Shown here one piece after another: positions 11,692 to 20,886 of a stretch of 64,000 bases of DNA (the stretch's first letter is position 1; the number at the start of each line of letters is the position of its first letter). Made by a program: the position numbers and the translations under genes. The notes beneath the pieces were generated by a model. It searched no databases, was not told where the DNA came from, and worked only from the letters and a program-made list of their open reading frames with translations. Location: assembly GCF_900107375.1 (NCBI RefSeq), contig NZ_FNPT01000005.1, forward strand, positions 309,506 through 373,505, written 5' to 3'. This stretch comes from Lysobacter sp. yr284. GTDB lineage: Bacteria > Pseudomonadota > Gammaproteobacteria > Xanthomonadales > Xanthomonadaceae.

Positions 11692-12516
11692 ATGCTGCCG
11701 ATCAGCTTCGAGTTCTATCCGCCCAAGACCGACGATCAGCGCAGCCAGCTCGACAAGACCGCGGCCAAGCTGCGCGGGTTCTCGCCGAGCTACGTCTCGT
11801 GCACCTTCGGCGCCGGCGGCTCGACCCTGAGCTACACGCCCGAGACCATCCGCCGCCTGCGCGGCAAGCACGGCCTCGACGCGGCGCCGCACCTGTCCTG
11901 CGTCGGCGGCACCCGCAGCGAGATCCGCGAGTTGCTGGCGCTGTACCGCGAGATCGGCTGCCGCCGCCTGGTCACCCTGCGCGGCGACCTGCCCTCGGGC
12001 ATGGCCAGCGCCGGCGACCTGCGCTACGCCAACGAACTGGTCGAGTTCATCCGCGCCGAGACCGGCGACCACTTCCACATCGAAGTCGCCGCGTATCCGG
12101 AAACCCATCCGCAGGCGCGCGATGCGCTGTCGGACCTGGAGAACTTCAAGCGCAAGGTCCGCGCCGGCGCCGACGGCGCGATCACCCAGTACTTCTACAA
12201 CCCCGACGCGTATTTCCGTTTCGTCGACGACGTGCGCGCGTCCGGCATCGACGTGCCGATCGTGCCGGGCATCATGCCGATCGCCAACTTCAGCCAGCTG
12301 CGCCGCTTCTCCGAGCTGTGCGGCGCCGAGATCCCGCGCTGGATCGCGCAGCGCATGCACGCCTACGGCGACGACGCCGACAGCATCCGCGAGTTCGGTG
12401 CCGACGTGGTCGCGCAGCTGTGCAGCCGACTGATCGAAGGCGGCGCGCCGGGGCTGCACTTCTATACGCTCAACCTCGCCAAGCCGACGCTGTCGGTGCT
12501 CGCGCGCATCGCCTGA
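11692..12516 (+). CDS. metF: 5,10-methylenetetrahydrofolate reductase
   Basis: A 274-residue cytoplasmic FAD enzyme that makes 5-methyltetrahydrofolate, the methyl donor for homocysteine remethylation. The N-terminal signature SFEFYPPK carries the catalytic Glu. FGAGGST and TLRGDLP contribute to the FAD and folate sites, and the C-terminal part has GLHFYTLN. It is slightly shorter than the E. coli enzyme (296). The start ATG at 11692 is chosen because the family begins immediately before SFEF. It works with ahcY in the methyl cycle but is separated from it by five genes. Confidence 0.97.
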   Translation: MLPISFEFYPPKTDDQRSQLDKTAAKLRGFSPSYVSCTFGAGGSTLSYTPETIRRLRGKHGLDAAPHLSCVGGTRSEIRELLALYREIGCRRLVTLRGDLPSGMASAGDLRYANELVEFIRAETGDHFHIEVAAYPETHPQARDALSDLENFKRKVRAGADGAITQYFYNPDAYFRFVDDVRASGIDVPIVPGIMPIANFSQLRRFSELCGAEIPRWIAQRMHAYGDDADSIREFGADVVAQLCSRLIEGGAPGLHFYTLNLAKPTLSVLARIA

Positions 12517-12898
12517 GCGCGGCGCGCGGCGCGCGTCATCGCGCACGCGCGCGGGCCGGCGGCCCGGTCGGGCGACAAGGTTCGCCTGGCGATTCCGGCA
12601 CCTAAAACGTGCGTAAAAAAGCGTATACGCCTGACAGGCGGCGCTCGTTCACCCAGCTGAAGCGAAACGACGCAACGCACACAAATGCGTCGTGCTGCCC
12701 AGCACCAATGGCGAACTGCACGCGCAGGTCTCAGCTTGCGTTTGCCTTGCGACAAGTTCGGTCTTGAGCCGCGCGACCCGGCGCGCGCCCACTGGCGCCA
12801 GGATGCATCGCCACGACGAGCGATGCCCTCGCGACCGCCACCGCCGGCCCGGCCACGGGCCCCGCGGCGTGCAGCGGTCACCAATGGAGAGTGCGCAC
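12517..12898 (+). other. Intergenic leader before the metzincin gene
   Basis: No gene is supported in these 382 bases. A hairpin CGACGCA with a 10-base loop and TGCGTCG lies at about 12668-12692, and a run of A residues in CGTGCGTAAAAAAGCG lies near 12608-12622. A purine-rich GGAG at 12886 serves as ribosome-binding site for the next gene. The long leader suggests regulation, but no known motif was recognised. Confidence 0.5.
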
Positions 12899-14167
12899 AT
12901 GACCGTCCGCAATAAGCTCTTGCCGTTGAATTTCGCCATCGCTCTTTCGCTCGGGCTGGCCGGCGCCGCTACGGCCGCCGAACCGGCGCCGCTGTTCTCC
13001 ACCCCGGCCGCCGCGCTCGCGCGCAGCGCCGATGCCGACATCACCTTCAAGGCGGTGAAGGCCGAACGCGCCGCGGTGCGCGTCGACCTGGTCCGCGCCG
13101 ACACCCGCCAGATCACCGACACCCAGGACCGGCTGCTGCTCAACCTCGCCCCCGGCGTGAGCCTGACCGCGCACAAGCTGCAGGCCCAGACCAAGGCCGA
13201 CGGCATCGTGATCTGGCAGGGCATGGTCGGCGACCCGAACGCGCAGCTCAAGCGCATCAACCAGTTCACCGGCGCCGAGCTGGTCGACAACCCGGAAGAG
13301 TCGGCGATCCTGGTGCGCCAGGGCGACCAGATCTCCGGCACCGTGCGCAGCGGCGGCAAGCTCTACCGCATCGATCCGCTCAAGGCCGGCGGCCACGCGA
13401 TCAGCCTGATCGACGAGTCGAAGATGCCCGAGGACCACCCGGCCGCCTACGCCGCCCTGCCCTACACCCCGGTCAAGCTCGATCCCAAGTTCGACGAAGC
13501 CAAGGCCGGCGAGAAAGCGCCGAGCGTGGTGCGGGTGATGGTGGTCTACACCCAGGCCGCCGCCAACGCGGTCGGCAACACCCTGACCAAGGCCAACCTG
13601 GCCATCACCGAGAGCAACCAGAGCTTCGCCAACAGCGCGGTCAACGTGCGCTTCGAACTGGCCGGCCAGTACACCGACAGCTACGTCAGCGCCGGCTTCG
13701 ACACCGACCTGAGCCGCTTCGCCGGCACCACCGACGCGTATCTCAACAGCTACCACACCACCCGCAACACCATCAAAGCCGACGTCAACGTCCTGATCAT
13801 CACCGACCCGGCGTACTGCGGCCTGGGCTACCTCAACTCGAGCGCGGCCAACGCCTTCAGCGTGGTCGGCGCGAGCTGCATGACCGGCTACTACAGCTTC
13901 GCCCACGAGATCGGCCACAACTTCGGCGCGCACCACGACCCGAGCAACGGCAACAACACGATCTACCCCTACGGCCACGGCTACTGGGGCCCGGGCAACG
14001 CCTGGCGCACGATCATGGCCTACAGCTGCGGCAGCAACTGCCCGCGCCTGAACTACTGGTCGAACCCGAACATCACCTACAACGGTTCGCCGATGGGCAC
14101 GGCGGCCAAGAGCAACAACGCCCGCGTGCTCAACGAGCGCGCCGCGACGGTGGCGGGCTTCCGCTGA
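12899..14167 (+). CDS. Exported metzincin zinc metalloprotease (M12/reprolysin-like)
   Basis: A 422-residue preproenzyme. The signal peptide is residues 1-22 (hydrophobic core FAIALSLGLAG, cleavage at ATAA). A prodomain of about 180 residues follows. The catalytic domain carries HEIGHNFGAHH, giving zinc ligands His336, His340 and His346 and the general base Glu337, and the Met-turn in TIMAYSC. This is a typical secreted predatory or degradative enzyme of Lysobacter-like bacteria. Substrate range is unknown. There is no C-terminal secretion or carbohydrate-binding domain. Confidence 0.92.
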   Translation: MTVRNKLLPLNFAIALSLGLAGAATAAEPAPLFSTPAAALARSADADITFKAVKAERAAVRVDLVRADTRQITDTQDRLLLNLAPGVSLTAHKLQAQTKADGIVIWQGMVGDPNAQLKRINQFTGAELVDNPEESAILVRQGDQISGTVRSGGKLYRIDPLKAGGHAISLIDESKMPEDHPAAYAALPYTPVKLDPKFDEAKAGEKAPSVVRVMVVYTQAAANAVGNTLTKANLAITESNQSFANSAVNVRFELAGQYTDSYVSAGFDTDLSRFAGTTDAYLNSYHTTRNTIKADVNVLIITDPAYCGLGYLNSSAANAFSVVGASCMTGYYSFAHEIGHNFGAHHDPSNGNNTIYPYGHGYWGPGNAWRTIMAYSCGSNCPRLNYWSNPNITYNGSPMGTAAKSNNARVLNERAATVAGFR

Positions 14168-14325
14168 CCTTCGTCCCGCGCGCGGCGCTCGAGGGCGCCG
14201 CGCGCGGTTGGCGCGCCGGTGGTCGCGCGCCTGCCCGATCGACCGCATGCGCCGCGTACGCTGGGACCGATCCGGGCGACGCAGCCTCGCTGCCGCATCC
14301 TGACGCCACGACTCCCCACTCCCTC

Positions 14326-15129
14326 ATTCCGGCGAAAGCCGGAATCCGTTTTGCCTTGGCCGCGGCCGTTGCCGTTGCACTTGTCCTTGTAATTGCCTTT
14401 CGCTCGGACGCAACCCCACGTGAAGCACACGCCCCGCAGCCCCGGAGGGCGTGCGCATGGATGCGCACGCGCGCCATGGGGCAGGATGCCCCTTATGGCG
14501 CGGCCCCGCGCCGCTGTGAGCCATAGTGGCTCTTGATTCGAAACAGGAAAAGCACTTTCTTTGGTTACTTTCTTTGTTGCTTTGGACAAAGAAAGTGACC
14601 CGGCCGCTTGCGGACGGAAGCTTTGGATCTTTGCTTGTCCTCACTCGTCACGACGACAAAGGTTGACCCCGCCGCGGTACGCCCACCTGTAGGAGCGGCG
14701 CAAGCCGCGACCGCGCCATCGCAGCGATCGCGAAGATTTCGTCGTAGTTGCGTTGTCGCGGTCGCGGCTCGCGCCGCTCCTACAGTCGGGTACGCAACTC
14801 TGCTGCCGTCGTTGACGAGCGACGACAAGCGACAATCAAGAGCTTTCGTCCGCAAGCGGCCGAGTTACTTTCTTTTGGCAGCGCGCCAAAAGAAAGTAAC
14901 CAAAGAAAAACGCTTGTCTAAAGTCACCAGCCACTAAGTCCAGCACCGGGCGCCGGGATGCGCCGTAAGGGGCATCCTGCCCCTACAGCGCACGCGCGCA
15001 TCCATGCGCGCGCCCTCCGGGTCTGCGAAGCCTCGGCCTCGTTCGAGATGAAGACCAGACAAAGGCAACAGCAAAGGCAACAGCAACAGCAACAACAAAA
15101 TCAAAACGGATTCCGGCTTTCGCCGGAAC
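14326..15129. repeat. 800-bp nested quasi-palindromic composite repeat
   Basis: The whole spacer is an imperfect inverted repeat centred near 14728. Ordered blocks on the left recur in reverse order and complement on the right: ATTCCGGC-GAAA-GCCGGAAT (14326-14345 vs 15110-15129); a CAA/GTT triplet tract (about 14353-14405 vs 15055-15100); the GGAGGGCGTGCGCATGGATG to GGGGCAGGATGCCCCTTA block (about 14440-14500 vs 14958-15020); TTTCTTTGGTTACTTTCTTT with CGGCCGCTTGCGGACG (about 14549-14620 vs 14838-14912); and a family-2 pair (14692-14717 vs 14757-14782). No coding capacity is supported. A left-half copy is at 63590-64000. Confidence 0.85.
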
Positions 15130-15324
15130 GACGGCCGAGAACGTCCGTTGCGTTCGCACTGTCGCAATCGCCTCTCACCGGATTCCCGCAGAAACAAACG
15201 CAACCCGCCTCAACCCCTCGCACCAACGAAGCAAGCCGCAACCGCGACGACTCGGCAACCACCAACCTCCCCCGCCGCGACCGCTGCACTGTCCCTGCGC
15301 CGCACCCGGCGCTAGTCTTCGCCG

Positions 15325-16074
15325 ATGCCTTCGCCCGTCCGTCCCAGCCTCCGCTTGTTGCCGCCGCTCGCCTTCGCCGCGGCGGCGCTGTTTCCCGCCG
15401 TCGCCCCGGCGCAGATCCACCGCTGCACGGACGCGCACGGCAACTCGGTCTACACCGACCGCGACTGCGCCGCGGCCGGCGGCGTGGATCGATTGCCGCG
15501 CGGCGCCGCCGCGGCGGCCAAGCCCGAGGCCGCGTACGCCGGCGGGTGCGCGCGCAACCTGCGCGACCTGGTCGGCGCGATCACCACCGCCATCGACGCC
15601 CACGACGGCAACAAGCTCGCCGCGGTGTATCACTTCGCCGGCATGTCCGACGACCAGGGCTATGCGGTGATCCAGCGCCTGGACGCGATCGCCCAGCGGC
15701 CGCTGCTCGACATCGCGCCGGTGATGGGCGCCGCGCCCGAACCCGCGCCGCCGCGTCCCGGCCCGTGGACCACGCTGCCGGCGGCCGCGCCGAACGCCGC
15801 GCTGGCGCCGCTGCCGCCGGTCGCGCCGCCACCGCCGCCCGCGCCCGCCACCGGCCTGGGCCGCCCCGCCGGCATGGACGCCGACCCGGCGCCCGCGCCC
15901 GCCGCGGACACCGCCGCCGTCGCCGACTCCGACGCCGCACCCGCCCCGGCGCGCCGCCGCGCCGCGCCGGTCGCGCTGCGCCTGGAACAGACACTCGCCA
16001 ACGGCGTCACCCCGTCGCGCACCGTGTTCGGGCTGACCCGCCACTTCGGCTGCTGGTGGATCAAGGGCGGTTGA
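15325..16074 (+). CDS. DUF4124-domain exported protein
   Basis: A 249-residue protein with a signal peptide (cleavage near APAQ, about residue 30) and then the DUF4124 signature IHRCTDAHGNSVYTDRDC. The middle binds the envelope or other proteins in unknown fashion. Residues 140-215 are a Pro/Ala-rich low-complexity linker, and the last 35 residues (LEQTLANGVTPSRTVFGLTR, ending WWIKGG) look folded. DUF4124 proteins are abundant in xanthomonads, with no established function. It starts 195 bases after the giant palindrome. Confidence 0.82.
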   Translation: MPSPVRPSLRLLPPLAFAAAALFPAVAPAQIHRCTDAHGNSVYTDRDCAAAGGVDRLPRGAAAAAKPEAAYAGGCARNLRDLVGAITTAIDAHDGNKLAAVYHFAGMSDDQGYAVIQRLDAIAQRPLLDIAPVMGAAPEPAPPRPGPWTTLPAAAPNAALAPLPPVAPPPPPAPATGLGRPAGMDADPAPAPAADTAAVADSDAAPAPARRRAAPVALRLEQTLANGVTPSRTVFGLTRHFGCWWIKGG

Positions 16075-16195
16075 AGCCGCGCCTGAATGGGCGTATCCGA
16101 CGCGCCCTGCACGCCCATACGCCGCAGTCGCGTTGGGAAGGGGCGACCGCGCAGGGCACAATAGCGGTTTCCCCACCCGACGACGGAAGCCGACG

Positions 16196-17110
16196 ATGCA
16201 ATACCCCGAATGGATCTGGCACAACGGTTCGATCAAGCGCTGGGCCGAAGCGACCACCCACGTCATGTCGCACGCGCTGCACTACGGCTCGTCGGTGTTC
16301 GAAGGCATCCGCACCTACGACACCCCGAACGGCCCGATCATCTTCCGCCTGAACGACCACAACCAGCGTCTGTTCGCCTCGGCCAAGATCTACGACATGC
16401 CGGTGCCGTACTCGCTCGCGCAGATCAACGCCGCCTGCCATGAAGTGATCAAGGCCAACGGCCACAGCACCGATTACCTGCGCCCGGTCGCCTACCGCGG
16501 CCTCGGCGGCTTCGGCCTGTCGGCCGACACGCCCACCGACGTGGCCGTGGCGACCTGGAAGATGGGCCAGTACCTCGGCCCGAGCGTGCTGGAGGAAGGC
16601 ATCGACGCCTGCGTGTCCAGCTGGCAGCGCTTCGCCCCCAACACCATCCCGGCCGGCGCCAAGGCCGGCGGCAACTATCTGTCGGGCCAGTTGGTCGCGC
16701 GCGAAGCGCGCCGCCTGGGCTTCGGCGAAGGCATCGCCCTGGCCTCGACCGGCCTGCTCTCGGAAGGCGCCGGCGAGAACCTGTTCCTGGTGTTCAACGG
16801 CGCGTTGCACACCACCCCGGTCAGCGCGGCGCTGCTCAACGGCCTGACCCGCAACACCATCATCACCCTGGCCCGCGACGCCGGCATCGAAGTGGTCGAG
16901 CGCGACCTGCCGCGCGAATACCTGTACCTGTGCGACGAGTTGTTCATGTGCGGCACCGCGGCCGAGATCACCCCGATCCGTTCGGTCGACGGCCGCCAGG
17001 TCGGCAGCGGCCGCCGCGGCCCGGTCACCGAGCGCATCCAGGAACTGTTCTTCGGCCTGTTCAACGGCAAGACCGCCGACAAGTACGGCTGGCTGGAAGC
17101 GGTGAAGTAA
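16196..17110 (+). CDS. ilvE: Branched-chain amino acid aminotransferase
   Basis: A 304-residue PLP enzyme for the last step of leucine, isoleucine and valine synthesis. The PLP lysine is Lys156 in AKAGGNYLSG, and the class-IV signature is in LLSEGAGENLF. The N-terminal EWIWHNGSIKRW is typical of bacterial IlvE. The start ATG at 16196 has a purine-rich GGAAG upstream; an upstream in-frame start would add 21 non-family residues. It is followed by a strong terminator, so it is monocistronic. Confidence 0.96.
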   Translation: MQYPEWIWHNGSIKRWAEATTHVMSHALHYGSSVFEGIRTYDTPNGPIIFRLNDHNQRLFASAKIYDMPVPYSLAQINAACHEVIKANGHSTDYLRPVAYRGLGGFGLSADTPTDVAVATWKMGQYLGPSVLEEGIDACVSSWQRFAPNTIPAGAKAGGNYLSGQLVAREARRLGFGEGIALASTGLLSEGAGENLFLVFNGALHTTPVSAALLNGLTRNTIITLARDAGIEVVERDLPREYLYLCDELFMCGTAAEITPIRSVDGRQVGSGRRGPVTERIQELFFGLFNGKTADKYGWLEAVK

Positions 17111-17126
17111 GCGCTGTGCGAACAAG

Positions 17127-17168
17127 AGCGCCGCGGCCGCCGGGAGCGGACGCGGCGCTTTTTTTTGC
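17127..17168 (+). terminator. Terminator of ilvE
   Basis: AGCGCCGCG and CGCGGCGCT pair around a 15-base loop and are followed by a run of eight further T residues. It lies 17 bases after the stop. Confidence 0.92.
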
Positions 17169-17176
17169 GCTTGGCT

Positions 17177-17265
17177 GTTGTAGGAAGGGCTTCAGCCCCG
17201 ATGCTCTTGCCTCGGATCGCGACGACCTGAGCGAAAGGCATCGGGGCTGAAGCCCCTCCCACAAC
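17177..17265. repeat. Family-1 double-arm hairpin
   Basis: GGGCTTCAGCCCCGATGCTC on the left is matched by GCATCGGGGCTGAAGCCCC then TCCCACAA on the right. It sits between the ilvE terminator and the convergent kinase gene. Confidence 0.75.
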
Positions 17266-17282
17266 AGCCCAAGGCACGGCGC

Positions 17283-18620
17283 TTACTGCGGTGCGCGCGA
17301 GAACCGCAACGTCGCCACCACCCCGCGCTCCTCGCCCGGCTTGACCCGCACGTCCCAGCCGTACAGGTCGCACAGGCGCCGCACGATCGACAGGCCGATG
17401 CCGCCGCCTTGCGAGTGCCCGGCATGGGTGCCGCGGTAGCCGCGCTCGAACAGCTTGGCCGCATCCTCCGCGCTCAAGCCCGGGCCGGAGTCGATCACGT
17501 CGATCGAATCCGGATGCAGCCGCACCACCACGCTGCCCTCGGTGGTGTACTTGACCGCGTTGCCGATCAGGTTGCCCAGCGCCACCGCGATCGCCGCTTC
17601 CGGCGCGTCCACCACCAGCCCGCGCTCGCCTTCCAGGCTCAGCGCCAGGTTCTTGGCGCCCATCTGCGCGCGATGCGCGTCGAGCAACTGCTCCGACAAC
17701 CGGGCCAGGTCGGTCGAACCGTGACCGCGCTCGTTGCGCGAGAGCAACAGCAGCGCGCTGATCAGGTCGGTGCACTGCTGCTCGGCGCGCTGGATCCGCA
17801 ACAATCGGTTGCGACTCTTCTCTTCCAGATCCGGCCGCGACAGCAACAACTCGACCGCGCCCTTGATCACCGCCAGCGGCGTGCGCAGTTCGTGGCTGAC
17901 GTCGGCGTTGAACTCGCGGTCGCGCTGGACCACGTTGGTCAGGCGCACCGCGTAGTCGTCCAGCGCCTCGGCCAACTGGCCGACCTCGTCGTCGGGGAAG
18001 TGCGCGGCCAGCGCCTCGGACTGGGCGCTGCGGCCGGAGCGCTTGATCCGGTTGGCCAACTCCGACACCGGGCTCATCACCCGCGAGGCCGCCCACAAGC
18101 CCACCAGCAGCGAGAACAGGGTGAACACCAGCACCGACAGATACAGCGCGCGGTTGAACTGGGCCTCGCTGCGCGCCGAGGACGTGGTGTCGTAGGCCAG
18201 GAAGAACCAGGCCTTGGGGGTCTTGCGCACCGCCAGCTTGTAGGCGAACGGGCGGCCGTCGTCGCCGACGCCGTTCATGGTGACGATGCCGTCCTTGAGC
18301 TCGTACCACTCCGGCCGGTTGACCCGCACCGACTCGAACTTGTCCGGCGTATAGACGAACGCGCGCACCTGGTCGAAGCCGAATTGCGGGTTGCCCGGCG
18401 CCAGTTCGAACTGCTGCGCGGCCTTCTCGATGTTTCGGTTCATCGCGTCTTCGATCAACTGGTTCTCCACGCGGGTGCGGGTCCAGTTGGTGGCGAAGGC
18501 GAACATCGTGGTCAGCCCGAAACCGAGCAGCACGAACGACAGGATGATGCGGCTGCGCAAGCGCCGCCGAAAGCGCTTCTTCTTTTTCAGCCGCGCCGCG
18601 GAAGGGTCGGACGAGGCCAC
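17283..18620 (-). CDS. OmpR-system sensor histidine kinase (ColS-like)
   Basis: A 445-residue inner-membrane kinase. A basic N-terminus precedes transmembrane segment 1 (about 23-45), a periplasmic loop (about 46-155) and segment 2 (about 156-180), then HAMP. The phosphorylated His lies in FNADVSHELRTPLAVIKG. The N-box is NLIGNAVKYTTEG and the glycine boxes are DSGPGLS and GGGIGLSIV. It starts with GTG at 18620, three bases after the regulator's stop codon, so the two genes are co-transcribed. Gene order and the regulator sequence recall ColR-ColS of xanthomonads, but the assignment is from memory. Confidence 0.9.
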   Translation of the reverse strand: MASSDPSAARLKKKKRFRRRLRSRIILSFVLLGFGLTTMFAFATNWTRTRVENQLIEDAMNRNIEKAAQQFELAPGNPQFGFDQVRAFVYTPDKFESVRVNRPEWYELKDGIVTMNGVGDDGRPFAYKLAVRKTPKAWFFLAYDTTSSARSEAQFNRALYLSVLVFTLFSLLVGLWAASRVMSPVSELANRIKRSGRSAQSEALAAHFPDDEVGQLAEALDDYAVRLTNVVQRDREFNADVSHELRTPLAVIKGAVELLLSRPDLEEKSRNRLLRIQRAEQQCTDLISALLLLSRNERGHGSTDLARLSEQLLDAHRAQMGAKNLALSLEGERGLVVDAPEAAIAVALGNLIGNAVKYTTEGSVVVRLHPDSIDVIDSGPGLSAEDAAKLFERGYRGTHAGHSQGGGIGLSIVRRLCDLYGWDVRVKPGEERGVVATLRFSRAPQ

Positions 18621-18623
18621 GCG

Positions 18624-19304
18624 TCAGCCGTTTTCGGGCGCTGCGATGCGATAGCCGATGCCGTGGCGGGTCTGGATCAGCGGGGTGTCGAACGGCTTGT
18701 CGACCACCGCGCGCAAGCCGTGGATGTGCACGCGCAGGCTGTCGGAATCCGGCAGCTCCTCGCCCCACACCCGGGTCTCCAGTTCCTGCCGGGTGACCAC
18801 CGCCGGCGAGGCCTCCATCAGCGCCTGCAGGATCTTCAGCGCGGTCGGGTTGAGCTGCAGCAGCTTGCCCTGGCGGCGCACTTCGAGCGTGTCGAGGTTG
18901 TATTCCAGGTCGGCGGCGTTGAGCACCCGGGTCTGCACGCCGCGGCCGCGCCGCGACAGCGCGTTCAAGCGCACTTCCACTTCCTGCAGGGCGAAGGGCT
19001 TGATCAGGTAGTCGTCGGCGCCGGAGTCGAAGCCGGCGAGCTTGTTGTCGAGGCTGTCGCGCGCGGTCAGCATCAGCACCGGCGTCTGCTTGCGCGCTTC
19101 GTTGCGCAGCTTGCGGCAGACCTCCAGGCCGTCGATGCCGGGCAGGTTCAAGTCGAGCACGATGGCGTCGAAGTCGTGCACCACGGCCAGGTGCAGGCCG
19201 GTGATGCCGTCGGCGGCGAAGTCGACGGTGTGGCCGCGGTCTTCGAGAAAGTCGCCGAGGTTGGCGGCGATGTCCTGATTGTCTTCGATTACGAGGATGC
19301 GCAT
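18624..19304 (-). CDS. OmpR-family response regulator (ColR-like)
   Basis: A 226-residue regulator. The receiver domain starts MRILVIEDN, with the phosphoacceptor Asp in IVLDLNLPG (about residue 51) and Lys in LIKPF. The winged-helix domain occupies about residues 130-222 and ends with the HGIGYRI wing. An upstream in-frame start would add 14 residues; I prefer the ATG at 19304 because the family begins exactly there. It is the first gene of a pair with the kinase. If it is ColR, it would control envelope and metal-stress genes; that is inference. Confidence 0.92.
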   Translation of the reverse strand: MRILVIEDNQDIAANLGDFLEDRGHTVDFAADGITGLHLAVVHDFDAIVLDLNLPGIDGLEVCRKLRNEARKQTPVLMLTARDSLDNKLAGFDSGADDYLIKPFALQEVEVRLNALSRRGRGVQTRVLNAADLEYNLDTLEVRRQGKLLQLNPTALKILQALMEASPAVVTRQELETRVWGEELPDSDSLRVHIHGLRAVVDKPFDTPLIQTRHGIGYRIAAPENG

Positions 19305-19859
19305 GAGCTCGTCCCAGTGGGGGTGGCGGTACGACCATGGCCGCACGCAACAGGTTCCTTAGGCGTCGCGCGCGAAGCGGCGACGGCAGGCGGAGGATTC
19401 TGCCAGAGCGTTTGTAAAATGAACGGGAAACGCCCCTGCCCGCAAGCAGGCGTCATCGCCTGGAACCGGCGAATGGGCCAGAAGTCATGGCCCCCGATGC
19501 CCGGATGCGCCGCCCGGACCGGGGCCGGAAAAACAAAGGCCCAGACGCGGGGCCACCGCGCCTGGGCCAAAAGGTGTTGCCCCGATTACCGTAACCTGCG
19601 TTCGCCCAGAAGACGTCTGACGAGGAGCGTGATTGGGTGGAGCGGCAGTGCTTCGGTGGGCTAAAGCTACGCGGATTTCGATTAAACCGTCGTTAAAAGC
19701 CGCGTTAAATAAAAGTTATCCGCAACCGGAAATTGGAGTCGTCCGGGCCCGGCCCTTCCGCGCCGGGGACCTGCCGTTCGGCAGGTCGCCGACAGATGAC
19801 CTGCCCGGCTTGCCATTTGCCGGGGATCGGGCAAGCCAGACCCCGGGAAAACGCCCCGT
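19305..19859. other. 555-bp intergenic region with hairpins
   Basis: No gene is supported. GGCCCAGACGCGG and CCGCGCCTGGGCC form a stem at about 19538-19568. GACCTGCCGTTCGGCAGGTC is a palindrome at about 19769-19788. An A+T-richer stretch around 19670-19735 (CGTTAAATAAAAGTTATCCG) may hold a promoter. The region separates the response regulator's upstream side from the end of rimK. Confidence 0.5.
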
Positions 19860-20768
19860 TCAGCGTCTCGCGGCCAGCCGACGCGCCGGTTTTTCCCGGA
19901 CCCGGCCGGCCACGTAGTCGACGATTTCCACCGCCACGTCGACCCCGCTGGCCTCCTCGATGCCTTCCAGGCCCGGCGAGGCGTTGACCTCCAGCACCAG
20001 CGGCCCGCGCGCGGAGCGGATCAGGTCGACGCCGGCCACGCCCAGGCCCAGGACCTGGGCCGCGCGCACCGCCACGTCCTGCTCGGCGGCGCTGGCGCGC
20101 ACGCCCTTGGCGGTGCCGCCGCGGTGCAGGTTGGAGCGGAAGTCGCCCTTGGGCGCCTGCCGCTTCATCGCCGCCACCACCTTGCCGCCGACCACGAAGC
20201 AGCGCAGGTCCGCGCCCTTGGCCTCGGCGACGAACTCCTGCACCAGGAAGTTCGCGTACAGCCCGCGCAGCGCCTCGATCACGCCCTTGGACGCCGACAG
20301 CTTCTCGGTCAGCATCACCCCGGCGCCCTGGGTGCCCTCGTTGAGCTTGATCACGTGCGGCGGCGGGCCGAGCATCGACAGCAGGTCGGCGGTGTCGTCG
20401 GGGTTGTCGCCGAACACCGTCGCCGGCAGGCCGATCCCCTGCGCGGCCAGCAGTTGGTGGCTGCGCAGCTTGTCGCGCGCGCGCAGGATCGCGTCGGAGG
20501 TGTTGGGGCTGTAGCTGTCCATCAGCTCGAACTGGCGCAGCACCGCCGAGCCGTAGCGGGTCACCGAGGCGCCGATGCGCGGGATCACCGCGTGGTAGCC
20601 GGCGATCTCGCGGCCCTTGTAGTGCATCTGGAAGCCGTCGGAGGCGATGCGCATGTAGCAGCGCAGCGGGTCGAGCACGCGCACGCTGTGGCCGCGGTCG
20701 CGCGAGGCTTCGACCAGCCGGCGGGTCGAGTAGAGCTTGGTGTTGCGCGACAGGATCGCGAGCTTCAT
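19860..20768 (-). CDS. rimK: RimK-family ATP-grasp ligase (ribosomal protein S6 glutamate ligase)
   Basis: A 302-residue ATP-grasp enzyme that adds glutamates to the C-terminus of ribosomal protein S6. It opens with [18 protein letters not shown], has the glycine-rich NEGTQGAGV loop, and the metal-binding [14 protein letters not shown] near the C-terminus. Length is typical (E. coli 300). It lies 118 bases downstream of a RimB-like protease gene on the same strand, matching the rimBK arrangement known from Pseudomonas. Together they would tune S6 modification and translation. Confidence 0.93.
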   Translation of the reverse strand: MKLAILSRNTKLYSTRRLVEASRDRGHSVRVLDPLRCYMRIASDGFQMHYKGREIAGYHAVIPRIGASVTRYGSAVLRQFELMDSYSPNTSDAILRARDKLRSHQLLAAQGIGLPATVFGDNPDDTADLLSMLGPPPHVIKLNEGTQGAGVMLTEKLSASKGVIEALRGLYANFLVQEFVAEAKGADLRCFVVGGKVVAAMKRQAPKGDFRSNLHRGGTAKGVRASAAEQDVAVRAAQVLGLGVAGVDLIRSARGPLVLEVNASPGLEGIEEASGVDVAVEIVDYVAGRVREKPARRLAARR

Positions 20769-20886
20769 GGCGGGGTCGGCTGCAAGATGAGAAGGGGGTC
20801 CGGCGGAAATGGGGCGTGCGCGCGCGGGTTCAAGCGTGCCGGGTCGAGCCCGCCGTTGTCGAATGCGCCGGCCGGGACGGGGCGGC

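Noticed and set aside
14326..15129. An insertion sequence with terminal inverted repeats
   Set aside because: The arms meet in the middle with no room for a transposase, and no flanking direct repeat is visible by eye.
14168..15324. Possible small genes or a CRISPR-like array in the repeat-rich spacer
   Set aside because: The repeats are inverted and of mixed length instead of direct, evenly spaced units, and there are no cas genes. Frames crossing it translate repeat sequence only.
16133..16196. Longer N-terminus for ilvE
   Set aside because: The added 21 residues do not belong to the family, and the ATG at 16196 begins at the conserved N-terminus.
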